64,000 nt of DNA. Origin: Aquificota bacterium (GTDB lineage: Bacteria > Aquificota > Aquificia > Aquificales > Hydrogenothermaceae). The stretch covers positions 33,184-97,183 of the forward strand of contig JAADDZ010000010.1 in the NCBI GenBank assembly GCA_013153635.1. Direction: 5' to 3'. Made by a program: the position numbers and the translations under genes. How positions within the stretch are numbered: position 1 is the first letter of the stretch; each line of letters begins with the position of its first letter. Of the stretch, positions 44,557 to 52,964 are shown one piece after another. A model generated the notes under the pieces. The model was not told the DNA's origin. It ran no database searches and worked only from the letters and a program-made list of their open reading frames with translations.

Positions 44557-45075
44557 TTAAAAAATATTTGCTATCCCTTCTATGTCCCTTTCTATTTCGT
44601 TAGAAATCGTGCTAGGCTCAAAGGGTTTTATATAGGTATTTATTTCAAATAAGTCTTGATAATCTATGCCTGTCATAGTTTTTACCCTATCATAAAAGTT
44701 TTTGTATTCTTGAGGGGAGTACATCTGGGCAGTATCAAACTCTGCAACGATTATAGGTGTATAGACTCCACTTGTCCTAAAGATAAGCTTTGTTCCTCTC
44801 ATCTCCCAACCTTCTCCGGGTATTGTTCCGTAGATAGATTCGTACACAGTTATCTCTGTAAATTTAGACCAAGAAAAATCATCATCTTCGTTGTAGTAAT
44901 AGTAAGCGGCGGCTAGGAATCCTGATACAAAAAAGCCTTTCGTTTGTTTTTGTTCTTCTTTATCTAGAATCTCTACCTTAACAGGCTTAGAGAACACCAA
45001 TTCTACAATATCCTCTCTTGCGTGACCTATCTGTATTAAAAATATTAGAATAAAAATGCTAGTTATACTTTTCAT
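44557..45075 (-). CDS. Exported protein of unknown function in the C39/barrel operon
   Basis: A 172-residue protein, signal peptide MKSITSIFILIFLIQIGHA. It has an acidic, Tyr-rich segment (FLAAAYYYYNEDDDFSWSKF) and FDTAQMYSPQEYKNFYDRV. The family is not recognised. It is the first gene of a leftward operon with the barrel protein (1 base apart) and the C39-like peptidase. It could be the peptidase's substrate or a periplasmic chaperone; the sequence does not decide. Confidence 0.65.
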   Translation of the reverse strand: MKSITSIFILIFLIQIGHAREDIVELVFSKPVKVEILDKEEQKQTKGFFVSGFLAAAYYYYNEDDDFSWSKFTEITVYESIYGTIPGEGWEMRGTKLIFRTSGVYTPIIVAEFDTAQMYSPQEYKNFYDRVKTMTGIDYQDLFEINTYIKPFEPSTISNEIERDIEGIANIF

Positions 45076-45132
45076 CTTTTAACCTAAATTAAGATATTCT
45101 TATATCCATATTAAGTTAAAACTACAAACTTT

Positions 45133-45366
45133 TCAAGATGCCATACTCCTTTTAATCTGCTCTATCTCTTTTGATTTTTTTCTAAACCATCTATAAGAAG
45201 AGTAAGCTAGAATAACCAAAGTTATACTCCCTGCTATAAACTTTGCTACTGATATATCAATGTCGTAAATTCTGTATATAGAGAACCAGATAAAAGCGTA
45301 TACAAGATAAAGACCGTATAACAGTAAAGCTACAGAAAACATCTCCCATAGAATCTTTGTTAGCAT
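45133..45366 (-). CDS. Small two-helix membrane protein, unknown
   Basis: 77 residues with two hydrophobic helices (FSVALLLYGLYLVYAFIWFSI; VAKFIAGSITLVILAYSSYRW) and a basic end. AAGGAG lies nine bases upstream of the ATG. No family recognised. It follows the nucleotidyltransferase fusion gene on the same strand by 36 bases, so may be co-transcribed. Confidence 0.5.
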   Translation of the reverse strand: MLTKILWEMFSVALLLYGLYLVYAFIWFSIYRIYDIDISVAKFIAGSITLVILAYSSYRWFRKKSKEIEQIKRSMAS

Positions 45367-45402
45367 GTACCATTTCTCCTTGAAGTTTTACTCTTTTATA
45401 TT

Positions 45403-47994
45403 TTACCTTTTTTCAAGGTATTTGGATTTAATATAATCCAAAGCTTCCTTTTTGTTTTTTATCTCATCGTCAAGAAACTTCTTAAAAACATCTTCGATTA
45501 TATCTTTGAACAAAGGGGAAGGTTCTAACCCTAAATCTTTTAAATCTTTTCCAGAGATTATAAATTTTTTCTCTTGTTCTTTTTTTAGTATTTCTATTAT
45601 TCTTTGAGATATTTCTATTTCGGAAACCGCAGACAAAAAAATTAGAACATCTCTTTTTATAGTTTTAATTAGGCTGTAAAGTTGGCTATTTTTTTCTGGA
45701 ATACTTGTAAGGATTTCTCTTTTCTCGTAGAACTCTTTAAATACAGGTTTTGCCTTGTGAAAAAAGTAATCTTCTAGAAATCTATATGATATATCAAGGG
45801 GCAGGTGATACATAAGTGCGAGTAAATAAAGAGAGCTTTTGTCTATCTGTGTATCAAAAAACAGCTTAAAAGAGACCATCAAGTCCCTTAGCTTAACTAG
45901 TACTTCTTCTCTTTTTTCATCTAAGAAAAATTCTGGTATCAATTGATGCAAGACATGGTAATCACTCATTAGTATGATAATATCTATAACTTTCTCTTCA
46001 CTAAAAGTCAGTGTTAACTCTAGATTAATTCTGCCAGCAGGAGCGGTTTTTAGTATGTTCTGTTCCACAGCAAGTTTTAGGAGTTTTTCTGTAGTTTTTC
46101 CAAGTTTGAAACCTAATCTCCCTGCAAACCTCAATCCTCTCAATATTCTTATTGGGTCTTCTATAAAAGAAAGCTGATGTAGTACTCTGATTACCCTATC
46201 TTTTATATCTCTTAAACCGTTGAAATAGTCTAATAGTATTCCAAAATTACCTTCTGTTATCTCTATAGCCAATGTGTTTATAGTAAAGTCTCTCCTAAAT
46301 AAATCTTCTTTTATAGAAGCTTTTTCTACCTTTGGGTATGCTCCGGGATACTCATAACTCTCTTTTCTTGCTGTTGCAAAGTCAAATTTTACTCCATTAG
46401 GTAGTTTTACCTGACCTGTCATAAACTCTTCAAAGATATAAAAGGAGTAACCCTTAGATTTTGCATATTCCTTTACAAGTGTTATAGCATCTCCTTCTAC
46501 AATTATGTCTATATCTAAATTTTTCTTCCCTAAGATTATATCCCTAACGATTCCTCCTACTAGATAGGCTCTAAAATTCAATTTTTTTGCTATTTTCCCA
46601 ATGTAAACTAACTCATCTAAAATCTCTTTTGGGATATACTTGTTCAGTTGTTTTTTAAAGTTTGCTTTTTTTGGGGTTAACCTTTTACGAGAGATAAAAA
46701 CCTCCTTTTCAGATTCAAACACTTTTCCGTGAGCCGCCTTTAGTATGTCAAATCGAGAAACTATACCAACAGGATACCCCTCTTTAATAACAGGAAAAAA
46801 ATCTTGAGAATATTTAGAAAGCTCTTTTTCTGCCTCAAGAATCCTAGTATTAGGGAAAAAAACTACTAACTCATCGATAACGAAGTTCTCCACAGTTGCA
46901 GAGGTTAGCCCATGTTTTACAGCCTCTTTTACCACTTTTGGAAAAATTACTCCTACAAATTTTTTTTGAGAATCAACCGCTATTAAAATAGGCTCCTCTA
47001 AAATAGAAGAAGGTATAGACTCTATAGATTGGGATATATCAACAGTGTCAAACTTTTTGTTCATTATATTCTCTATAGTTAAGTCAGAAAAACCTTCTAT
47101 AAGAAGAATATCTTCTAAGTATCTCACAACATCGTTAGTTGTTAGTCCTTTTACTGTAGCACTTGCCGCCGCATAATGTCCTCCACCACCAAAAAAAGAG
47201 AGTATCTTTCCTGCATCTATATCTTTTGTTTTTGACCTACCTATAATCGATATTTTTCCACTGAAATTAATTACAGCAAATACTGCATCTGCTTCTTCAA
47301 ACGGTTTTATAAGATGAAAAACTGAAGATATGTCTTGAACGTATTTGTCATATGTAGCATAAGTTATTACTACTTTTTTTTCCTTGGATTCTAAAAAATA
47401 AAGATTCTCTATCAACTGCTCTATAATATGTGCAGTATCTTCATCTATCTTTTCTTCTATCACATTTCTAACAAAATTTAAATCTGCCTTTTTATCCACT
47501 AGATAAGCAGTAGCTTTTAGGTCTCTGGAAGTTGTCATTGTGTATGTAAAAGAACCTGTGTCTTCATATATACCTAAAGCTAAAATAGTAGCATCATCAG
47601 GGTCTATGTTTATCCCTTTTTTTATCAGTTCTTCCACAATTAAAGTCGTTGTAGAACCTACCATATCTACATGGTAAGAAACACCTTTTTCTTTTTTCAA
47701 AATAGGGTGGTGGTCATACACGATTATTGGAATGCTTTTTTTTAAAAATTCTGTTAAATTCTGTGTATCGTTTGTATCAACAACAAATATCTTCTTAGGT
47801 TGAAGGTTCGATAAATCTTTCTCTTTTAGAATTTTATTTTTGAACTTTTCTTTGAATCTATTTAATACTAGCCTAACAGAGGGAGACAAGGCATGAGATA
47901 GTACTATATACATATCTTCTTGTAGAAGAGTTAATCCGTAAGCAGAGGATAAAGCATCTAAATCTGTTCTATCGTCAAGTATGATTGCTTGCAA
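45403..47994 (-). CDS. DHH phosphoesterase-CBS-tRNA nucleotidyltransferase fusion (A-adding type)
   Basis: An 863-residue protein. Residues ~1-300 are a DHH/DHHA1 unit (VVDTND, VYDHHPI, FGGGGHYAAASATV). Residues ~305-425 hold a CBS pair. Residues ~460-860 are the class II poly(A)/CCA polymerase head and body (AYLVGGIVRDIILGKKNLDIDIIVEGD, FRRDFTINTLAIEI, EDPIRILRGLRFAGRLGF). In Aquifex a related enzyme adds A and a separate protein adds CC, so this is probably an A-adding tRNA enzyme. tRNA-Leu and tRNA-Val here lack an encoded CCA and need such an activity. The DHH part may act as a nuclease or c-di-AMP-type phosphodiesterase. Confidence 0.88.
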   Translation of the reverse strand: MQAIILDDRTDLDALSSAYGLTLLQEDMYIVLSHALSPSVRLVLNRFKEKFKNKILKEKDLSNLQPKKIFVVDTNDTQNLTEFLKKSIPIIVYDHHPILKKEKGVSYHVDMVGSTTTLIVEELIKKGINIDPDDATILALGIYEDTGSFTYTMTTSRDLKATAYLVDKKADLNFVRNVIEEKIDEDTAHIIEQLIENLYFLESKEKKVVITYATYDKYVQDISSVFHLIKPFEEADAVFAVINFSGKISIIGRSKTKDIDAGKILSFFGGGGHYAAASATVKGLTTNDVVRYLEDILLIEGFSDLTIENIMNKKFDTVDISQSIESIPSSILEEPILIAVDSQKKFVGVIFPKVVKEAVKHGLTSATVENFVIDELVVFFPNTRILEAEKELSKYSQDFFPVIKEGYPVGIVSRFDILKAAHGKVFESEKEVFISRKRLTPKKANFKKQLNKYIPKEILDELVYIGKIAKKLNFRAYLVGGIVRDIILGKKNLDIDIIVEGDAITLVKEYAKSKGYSFYIFEEFMTGQVKLPNGVKFDFATARKESYEYPGAYPKVEKASIKEDLFRRDFTINTLAIEITEGNFGILLDYFNGLRDIKDRVIRVLHQLSFIEDPIRILRGLRFAGRLGFKLGKTTEKLLKLAVEQNILKTAPAGRINLELTLTFSEEKVIDIIILMSDYHVLHQLIPEFFLDEKREEVLVKLRDLMVSFKLFFDTQIDKSSLYLLALMYHLPLDISYRFLEDYFFHKAKPVFKEFYEKREILTSIPEKNSQLYSLIKTIKRDVLIFLSAVSEIEISQRIIEILKKEQEKKFIISGKDLKDLGLEPSPLFKDIIEDVFKKFLDDEIKNKKEALDYIKSKYLEKR

Positions 47995-48011
47995 AAAATC
48001 TACCTCTGGAA

Positions 48012-48017
48012 TATAAT
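48012..48017 (+). promoter_or_regulatory. -10 box of tRNA-Leu(GAG)
   Basis: Consensus TATAAT 16 bases upstream of the mature tRNA 5' end, in a region resembling that before the other tRNA-Leu gene. No clear -35 box. Confidence 0.4.
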
Positions 48018-48033
48018 ATCTATCTTAAATCAA

Positions 48034-48118
48034 GCCCAGGTGGCGGAACTGGCAGACGCGCTGTCTTGAGGGGACAGTGCCCTTAACGGGCGTGCGGGTT
48101 CGACTCCCGCCCTGGGCA
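48034..48118 (+). tRNA. tRNA-Leu (anticodon GAG)
   Basis: Acceptor GCCCAGG / CCTGGGC with discriminator A and no encoded CCA. The anticodon stem CTGTC / GACAG encloses loop TTGAGGG (anticodon GAG). The long variable arm (TGCCCTTAACGGGCGT) shows class II structure. The T arm is GGTTCGACTCC. It is divergent from the nucleotidyltransferase fusion gene. Confidence 0.96.
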
Positions 48119-48141
48119 TTTTTACTTTTTCGGAAGGTTCA

Positions 48142-48756
48142 TTATACCCCTTCTATCAGCTCTCTTATATATAAATCTAACTTCTGTATACTTTCTGCAA
48201 TGATTTCCTCTAACTGTCTTTTTTGAGTTAGAGGTTGGGAAGGCTCTTCATATCTAGTATAAGATTCAGGTCTTATAACTATTCTTTTTATCTTACCTTC
48301 TGGGGTGATAAGTACGATGTAGGGAACATCTATCTTAGCTATCTTATACTTTTCTATAGCTTCAGAGTACGCTCTGTATACAGGAATCTTTAGAGGTATA
48401 AACTCTTTGGCTTCTTGGACTTCTTCTGGTGTACTTCTGCTTAGTAATACTGCTAAAAATATAACTTTGTCTTTGTACTTTTCGTACAGTTTATTGAACT
48501 GTGGCAAAAACCAGTAAGTTCCTTTTTGGTCTCCTATCGCCCAAAATACAACAACTACTGGTTTTCCTTTTTTAACAAAATCTTTCAGATGTACAACTTT
48601 ACCAGACTCATCTATCATTCTAAAATCTAAAAAATCTTTTCCTGCTAGATGTTTATACTGACTTTCTGGAAATTGAAAATCCTGTTTAGAAAAACTAGTA
48701 TCTATAAAAGTGAAAAACACAGATATAATTAAAATCATTTTCAAAACTTTCATCAT
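48142..48756 (-). CDS. Exported thioredoxin-fold (TlpA/AhpC-TSA-like) protein lacking the CxxC
   Basis: A 204-residue exported protein (MMKVLKMILIISVFFTFIDTSFS). The thioredoxin-like body (DFRMIDESGKVVHLKDFVKKGKPVVVVFW) is followed, where WCxxC would be, by AIGDQKGTYW. Both redox Cys are thus absent. The cis-Pro segment DVPYIVLITPEGKI is kept. A role as periplasmic chaperone or binding protein rather than oxidoreductase is inferred. It is downstream of aroC on the same strand (42-base gap). Confidence 0.75.
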   Translation of the reverse strand: MMKVLKMILIISVFFTFIDTSFSKQDFQFPESQYKHLAGKDFLDFRMIDESGKVVHLKDFVKKGKPVVVVFWAIGDQKGTYWFLPQFNKLYEKYKDKVIFLAVLLSRSTPEEVQEAKEFIPLKIPVYRAYSEAIEKYKIAKIDVPYIVLITPEGKIKRIVIRPESYTRYEEPSQPLTQKRQLEEIIAESIQKLDLYIRELIEGV

Positions 48757-48798
48757 AGTCCTCCAAAATTCACATATTCACATAATCTAATATATATC

Positions 48799-49974
48799 TT
48801 AAAAAGATTTTGTGTAATCTCTATATTCCTCAACTCTTCGTTTTATCTCTATCCAGTTATCATTACCAAACTTCTCAATAACAGCGTCAGCAAGCACAAA
48901 AGCTAACATAGCCTCTCCTACTACAGCCGCCGCAGGTACAGCTGTCACATCAGACCTCTCTTTTGCGGCAAGGAAAGGTTTTTTTGTTTTTATATCTACA
49001 GAATGGAGAGATTTTTTTCTCATCAAGGTAGGTATCGGCTTCATAGCTACTCTAACAATGATAGGTTCTCCATTTGTTACTCCACCTTCTAAGCCTCCAG
49101 CTCTATTAGTTTTATGATAGAAACCTCTTTCTTTATCATAAAAAATCTCATCGTGTGCTTGAGAACCAAACTTTTTTGCTAGTTCAAAACCTTCTCCTAT
49201 CTCTACCCCTTTCATAGCTTGTATACTCATCATGGCTTGAGCTATTCTCCCATCTAACCTTCTATCCCATTGAACATAACTCCCTAATCCTATAGGTACT
49301 CCAGTAGCAAAAACTTCAAAAACTCCTCCTAAACTTTCTCCTTCTTGTTTAGCAAGGTCTATAAGCTTTTTAAATTTTTCGTCTTCTTCAGGTATAGGAA
49401 TCCTAACTTCTGAATCCTCTGCCCTTTTTCCTCTCTCTTCTAAGGGAATAAACTCTAAAAGCTCCCTTACAGACAGTTCACCAATAGAGACAACATAACT
49501 CCCTATTTTAATTCCTATATCTTCGAGTAGTTGTTTACATACAGCACCTACCGCCACCCTAGTAGTTGTCTCTCTAGCACTAGCTCTCTCTAGTACATTT
49601 CTCAAATCTTTAAAACCGTACTTTATCCCTCCTACCAAGTCAGCATGACCGGGTCGTGGGTGAACTATCTCTCTTTTTTCTGTAGGCTGTCCTTGAACAG
49701 ACATAATATCTGTCCAGTTTTCCCAATCTCTGTTCTCTATCAAAAGAGTTATAGGACTTCCAAGGGTATATCCAAATCTTACTCCTGATAAGATTTTGGC
49801 TTGGTCTTTTTCTATTTTCATTCTGCCTCCCCGTCCATAACCCTTCTGTCTCCTTGATAGTTCTGTGTTTATATAATCTAAAGACAGTTTTAAATTTGCA
49901 GGTATACCTTCTATAATCGCTGTCAGAGCAGGTCCATGAGATTCCCCAGCATTTAAAAATCTAATTCTACCCAT
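48799..49974 (-). CDS. aroC: Chorismate synthase
   Basis: A 391-residue FMN-dependent enzyme with family signatures: GESHGPALTAIIEGIPA, the KGYGRGGRMKIEKD loop, RPGHADLVGGIKYGFKDLRNVLERASARETTTRVA and ERSDVTAVPAAAVVGEAM. It converts EPSP to chorismate. Its start (ATG 49974) is 127 bases from the divergent ctp gene. Confidence 0.96.
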   Translation of the reverse strand: MGRIRFLNAGESHGPALTAIIEGIPANLKLSLDYINTELSRRQKGYGRGGRMKIEKDQAKILSGVRFGYTLGSPITLLIENRDWENWTDIMSVQGQPTEKREIVHPRPGHADLVGGIKYGFKDLRNVLERASARETTTRVAVGAVCKQLLEDIGIKIGSYVVSIGELSVRELLEFIPLEERGKRAEDSEVRIPIPEEDEKFKKLIDLAKQEGESLGGVFEVFATGVPIGLGSYVQWDRRLDGRIAQAMMSIQAMKGVEIGEGFELAKKFGSQAHDEIFYDKERGFYHKTNRAGGLEGGVTNGEPIIVRVAMKPIPTLMRKKSLHSVDIKTKKPFLAAKERSDVTAVPAAAVVGEAMLAFVLADAVIEKFGNDNWIEIKRRVEEYRDYTKSF

Positions 49975-50101
49975 CTTTATCCTTCTTGAATGTTATTTGT
50001 TCCCAATATTATATATTGCTTTTTGAAAAATTTTGCTTACTCTACTAATCTTTGAGATAATAAGAAAAATTTTGAAATTTTTAAATAAAGAGGTGTGCTT
50101 G

Positions 50102-51343
50102 ATGAAAAGTAAAATGGCTTTTGTTGTAGGTATAATGATTGTTTTCATAGCAGGAGTCAGTTTTGGAATAAATGCCAAAACTAAAAAGGACTACTCTGAA
50201 GACTTAGAGCTACTAGGTATATTTACAGATGTATTCAAACTAGTACAAGAAAACTATGTAGAACCTGTAGACTCAAAAAAACTCATATATGGCTCTCTAA
50301 GAGGAATGCTCTCATCTTTAGATAAATTCTCTACATTCTTTCCTCCTGATGAATTCGAAGAGTTTACTACAGAGACCCATGGAGAGTTTGGAGGATTGGG
50401 TATAGAGATAATGATGGAGAACCACAAGCTAATAATAGTTTCCCCGATAGAGGACACACCTGCCTATAAAGCTGGATTAAAACCCGGAGACATTATCATA
50501 GAGATAGATGGAGAACCTACAGAAAAAATGACCCTGTTCCAAGCAGTCAAAAAGCTAAGAGGAAAACCGGGAACAAAAGTGACTATAACAGTGTGGAGAA
50601 AAGGACTAGAAAAACCATTCAAAGTAACAATCACAAGAGCTATAATCAAGATAAAAAGTGTAAAAACAAAAGAGCTAAACGATGGAAAAATCGGTTACAT
50701 AAGGTTAACCCAGTTCCAAGAAAATTCAGCTCAAGACTTTGAAAAAGCTTTACTAAAATTTAAAAACAAAGAAGGCATTATTGTAGACCTTAGGAACAAT
50801 CCCGGAGGACTACTCTCTGTTGCTGTTAGAATAGCAGACATGCTCCTAGAAAAAGGAGAGCTGATAGTCTATACAAAAGGCAGAACTCCAAGAAGTAACG
50901 AAAAATTCTATTCGATAAACGACCCTATAATACCTAAAGACATACCTATCGTTGTTATAGTAAACAAAGGTTCTGCAAGTGCTTCAGAGATTCTCACCGG
51001 AGCTTTAATGGACAATGAAAGAGCCTTATCTGTTGGAGATAGAACTTTTGGAAAAGCATCTGTTCAAACACTGATTCCTCTCCCTGACGGTTCAGGAATA
51101 AAACTAACTACAGCTTACTACTACACCCCTAGCGGAAAACTTATAATGGATAAAGGAATCACACCAGACGTAGTTGTAAAAGTTACAGAAGAAGAAGAGA
51201 TAGAGAGATTAAAAGCTGAAAGGGAAGCAAAAATAAAAGGTGAAGATAAAGTAAAAATCAAAGACCCACAGCTAGAAACAGCTATAAATGCAATAAAAAT
51301 ACTATCATTTGCCAAAAAATCCTTTGTAGAAGATAAAAAATGA
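50102..51343 (+). CDS. ctp: Carboxyl-terminal processing protease (S41)
   Basis: About 413 residues from ATG 50102, preceded by GAGGTG; an in-frame upstream ATG at 50033 has no ribosome site. An N-terminal signal anchor (MAFVVGIMIVFIAGVSFGI), a PDZ domain (GGLGIEIMMENHKLIIVSPIEDTPAYKAGLKPGDIIIEIDG) and the S41 core follow, with the nucleophile Ser in KGSASASEILTGAL and general-base Lys in GDRTFGKASVQ. It trims periplasmic or membrane proteins. It overlaps tsaD by 4 bases. Confidence 0.93.
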   Translation: MKSKMAFVVGIMIVFIAGVSFGINAKTKKDYSEDLELLGIFTDVFKLVQENYVEPVDSKKLIYGSLRGMLSSLDKFSTFFPPDEFEEFTTETHGEFGGLGIEIMMENHKLIIVSPIEDTPAYKAGLKPGDIIIEIDGEPTEKMTLFQAVKKLRGKPGTKVTITVWRKGLEKPFKVTITRAIIKIKSVKTKELNDGKIGYIRLTQFQENSAQDFEKALLKFKNKEGIIVDLRNNPGGLLSVAVRIADMLLEKGELIVYTKGRTPRSNEKFYSINDPIIPKDIPIVVIVNKGSASASEILTGALMDNERALSVGDRTFGKASVQTLIPLPDGSGIKLTTAYYYTPSGKLIMDKGITPDVVVKVTEEEEIERLKAEREAKIKGEDKVKIKDPQLETAINAIKILSFAKKSFVEDKK

Positions 51344-52365
51344 TAGTTTTAGGGATAGAAACATCTTGCGATGATACAGCTATAGGAATATATCACAGCG
51401 AGAAGGGGCTACTTAGCAATGTAGTCTCTTCTCAAATAAATCTCCATCAAGAGTGGGGAGGTATTTATCCTGAATTAGCCGCAAGAGAACATACAAAGAA
51501 TATAACCACAGTTTTAGACCTTGCTTTAAAGGAAGCAAATATAACCTTAAAAGAGATAGACGCTATATCAGCAACAATAACCCCCGGATTAATAGTATCC
51601 CTAGTGATAGGAAGCTCTACAGCAAAAACATTAAGCGCCGTCCTTAATAAACCTTTTGTCCCTGTACATCATATAGAAGCCCACATTTTCGCAAATTTTA
51701 TACACAAAAAAGAAGAATACCCATTTATCGCTCTTGTTGTTTCAGGAGGACACACAGAACTATACCTAATCGAAGAGTTTGGAAAATACAAACTCCTAGG
51801 AAAAACTATAGATGATGCGGTAGGAGAGGCTTACGATAAAGTAGCAAGGATACTAGATTTAGGTTTCCCCGGAGGTCCAATCATAGATAAACTCTCAAAA
51901 CAAGGGAAAAAATTAATTCATCTTCCAAAACCTTTATCCAGAAAAAAACAAGAACACAGGTTTAACTTTTCTTTTAGCGGTCTAAAAACAGCGGTTTTAA
52001 GACAAATAGAAAAAAATAGTAACCTCAAAATAGAAGACGTTGCACATTCTTTTCAGGAAACAACTGTAGAAATCTTAGTAGAAAAAACGATAGATGCAGT
52101 AAAAGAGTTTAAAGTCAAGAAAGTAGTAGTAGCTGGAGGAGTCTCTGCTAACTCTAGACTACGAGAAAAACTAAAAGAAGAAGCCCAAAAATATAACCTT
52201 CAAGTAGAATTTCCTCCAATGTCTCTATGTACAGATAACGGAGCTATGGTAGCCTTTGTAGGATATAAAAGACTTTTAAGAAACCCCAAAGGATATTCAC
52301 TTCTTACCCAAACAAAGGCAAGAGTACCGTTAGACAGATTCGAGCAGTATTTACAAAAATACTAA
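51340..52365 (+). CDS. tsaD: tRNA N6-threonylcarbamoyltransferase TsaD
   Basis: A 341-residue ASKHA-family metalloprotein (GIETSCDDTAIGIY, PVHHIEAHIFANF with the metal-binding HxxxH, VSGGHTELYLI, TIDDAVGEAYDKVAR, GGVSANSRLRE). With TsaB, TsaE and TsaC it makes t6A37 in ANN-decoding tRNAs. It overlaps ctp by 4 bases. Confidence 0.96.
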   Translation: MIVLGIETSCDDTAIGIYHSEKGLLSNVVSSQINLHQEWGGIYPELAAREHTKNITTVLDLALKEANITLKEIDAISATITPGLIVSLVIGSSTAKTLSAVLNKPFVPVHHIEAHIFANFIHKKEEYPFIALVVSGGHTELYLIEEFGKYKLLGKTIDDAVGEAYDKVARILDLGFPGGPIIDKLSKQGKKLIHLPKPLSRKKQEHRFNFSFSGLKTAVLRQIEKNSNLKIEDVAHSFQETTVEILVEKTIDAVKEFKVKKVVVAGGVSANSRLREKLKEEAQKYNLQVEFPPMSLCTDNGAMVAFVGYKRLLRNPKGYSLLTQTKARVPLDRFEQYLQKY

Positions 52366-52492
52366 TCCTTCATTAATTAAAATCTCAAAACAGACCCAAA
52401 CCTTTTTGTATAAAACTAGTTATTTCAATATTGCAAATTTGAAGTTTTAACCGTAACCATAATTAATATAAACAGTACAAATGGAGGGTGTT

Positions 52493-52951
52493 ATGGAAAT
52501 ATCTCTCACTGTAAATGGAGATAGATACACATTAGAAGTTCCTCCAAATACACTTCTTGTGTATTTACTTAGAGACCTTTTAGACCTAACTGGAACACAC
52601 ATTGGTTGTGATACAAGCAGTTGTGGTGCATGTACAGTCATTGTAAACGGCAAAGCGGTAAAGTCATGTACACTCTTTGCATTCCAAGTAGATGGAGCGG
52701 AGATATTAACAGTAGAGGGGCTAGCCAAAAATGGACAGTTACACCCTGTACAGCAAGGGTTTATAGAAAAACACGGTTTACAGTGTGGGTTTTGTACTCC
52801 GGGAATACTTTCTTTGGCATACGAACTTGTAAATAGCGAAGAGAAACTAGATGAGGACACAGTCAGAAAAGCCCTAAAAGGGAATCTCTGTAGATGTACA
52901 GGTTATCAAAAAATAGTAGAAGCCATTATCTACGCCAAAGAAAAAGTGTAA
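52493..52951 (+). CDS. Molybdenum hydroxylase small subunit (two 2Fe-2S)
   Basis: 152 residues from ATG 52493, with GGAGG five bases upstream; the in-frame ATG at 52481 is rejected for lack of a site. The ferredoxin-type cluster is CDTSSCGACTVIVNG with a following Cys (KSCT). The second, helical domain has QCGFCTPGILSLAYEL and NLCRCTGYQKIVEAI. It passes electrons from the Mo site to FAD. First gene of a five-gene operon; closest family patterns are CoxS/XdhC-type subunits. Confidence 0.92.
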   Translation: MEISLTVNGDRYTLEVPPNTLLVYLLRDLLDLTGTHIGCDTSSCGACTVIVNGKAVKSCTLFAFQVDGAEILTVEGLAKNGQLHPVQQGFIEKHGLQCGFCTPGILSLAYELVNSEEKLDEDTVRKALKGNLCRCTGYQKIVEAIIYAKEKV

Positions 52952-52964
52952 AAGGAGGAGCAAA

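Noticed and set aside
43069-45075. Functional amyloid (fap) operon
   Set aside because: The C39-like peptidase and barrel fit, but no amyloid-repeat protein (FapB/C-like) is present, so the name is not justified.
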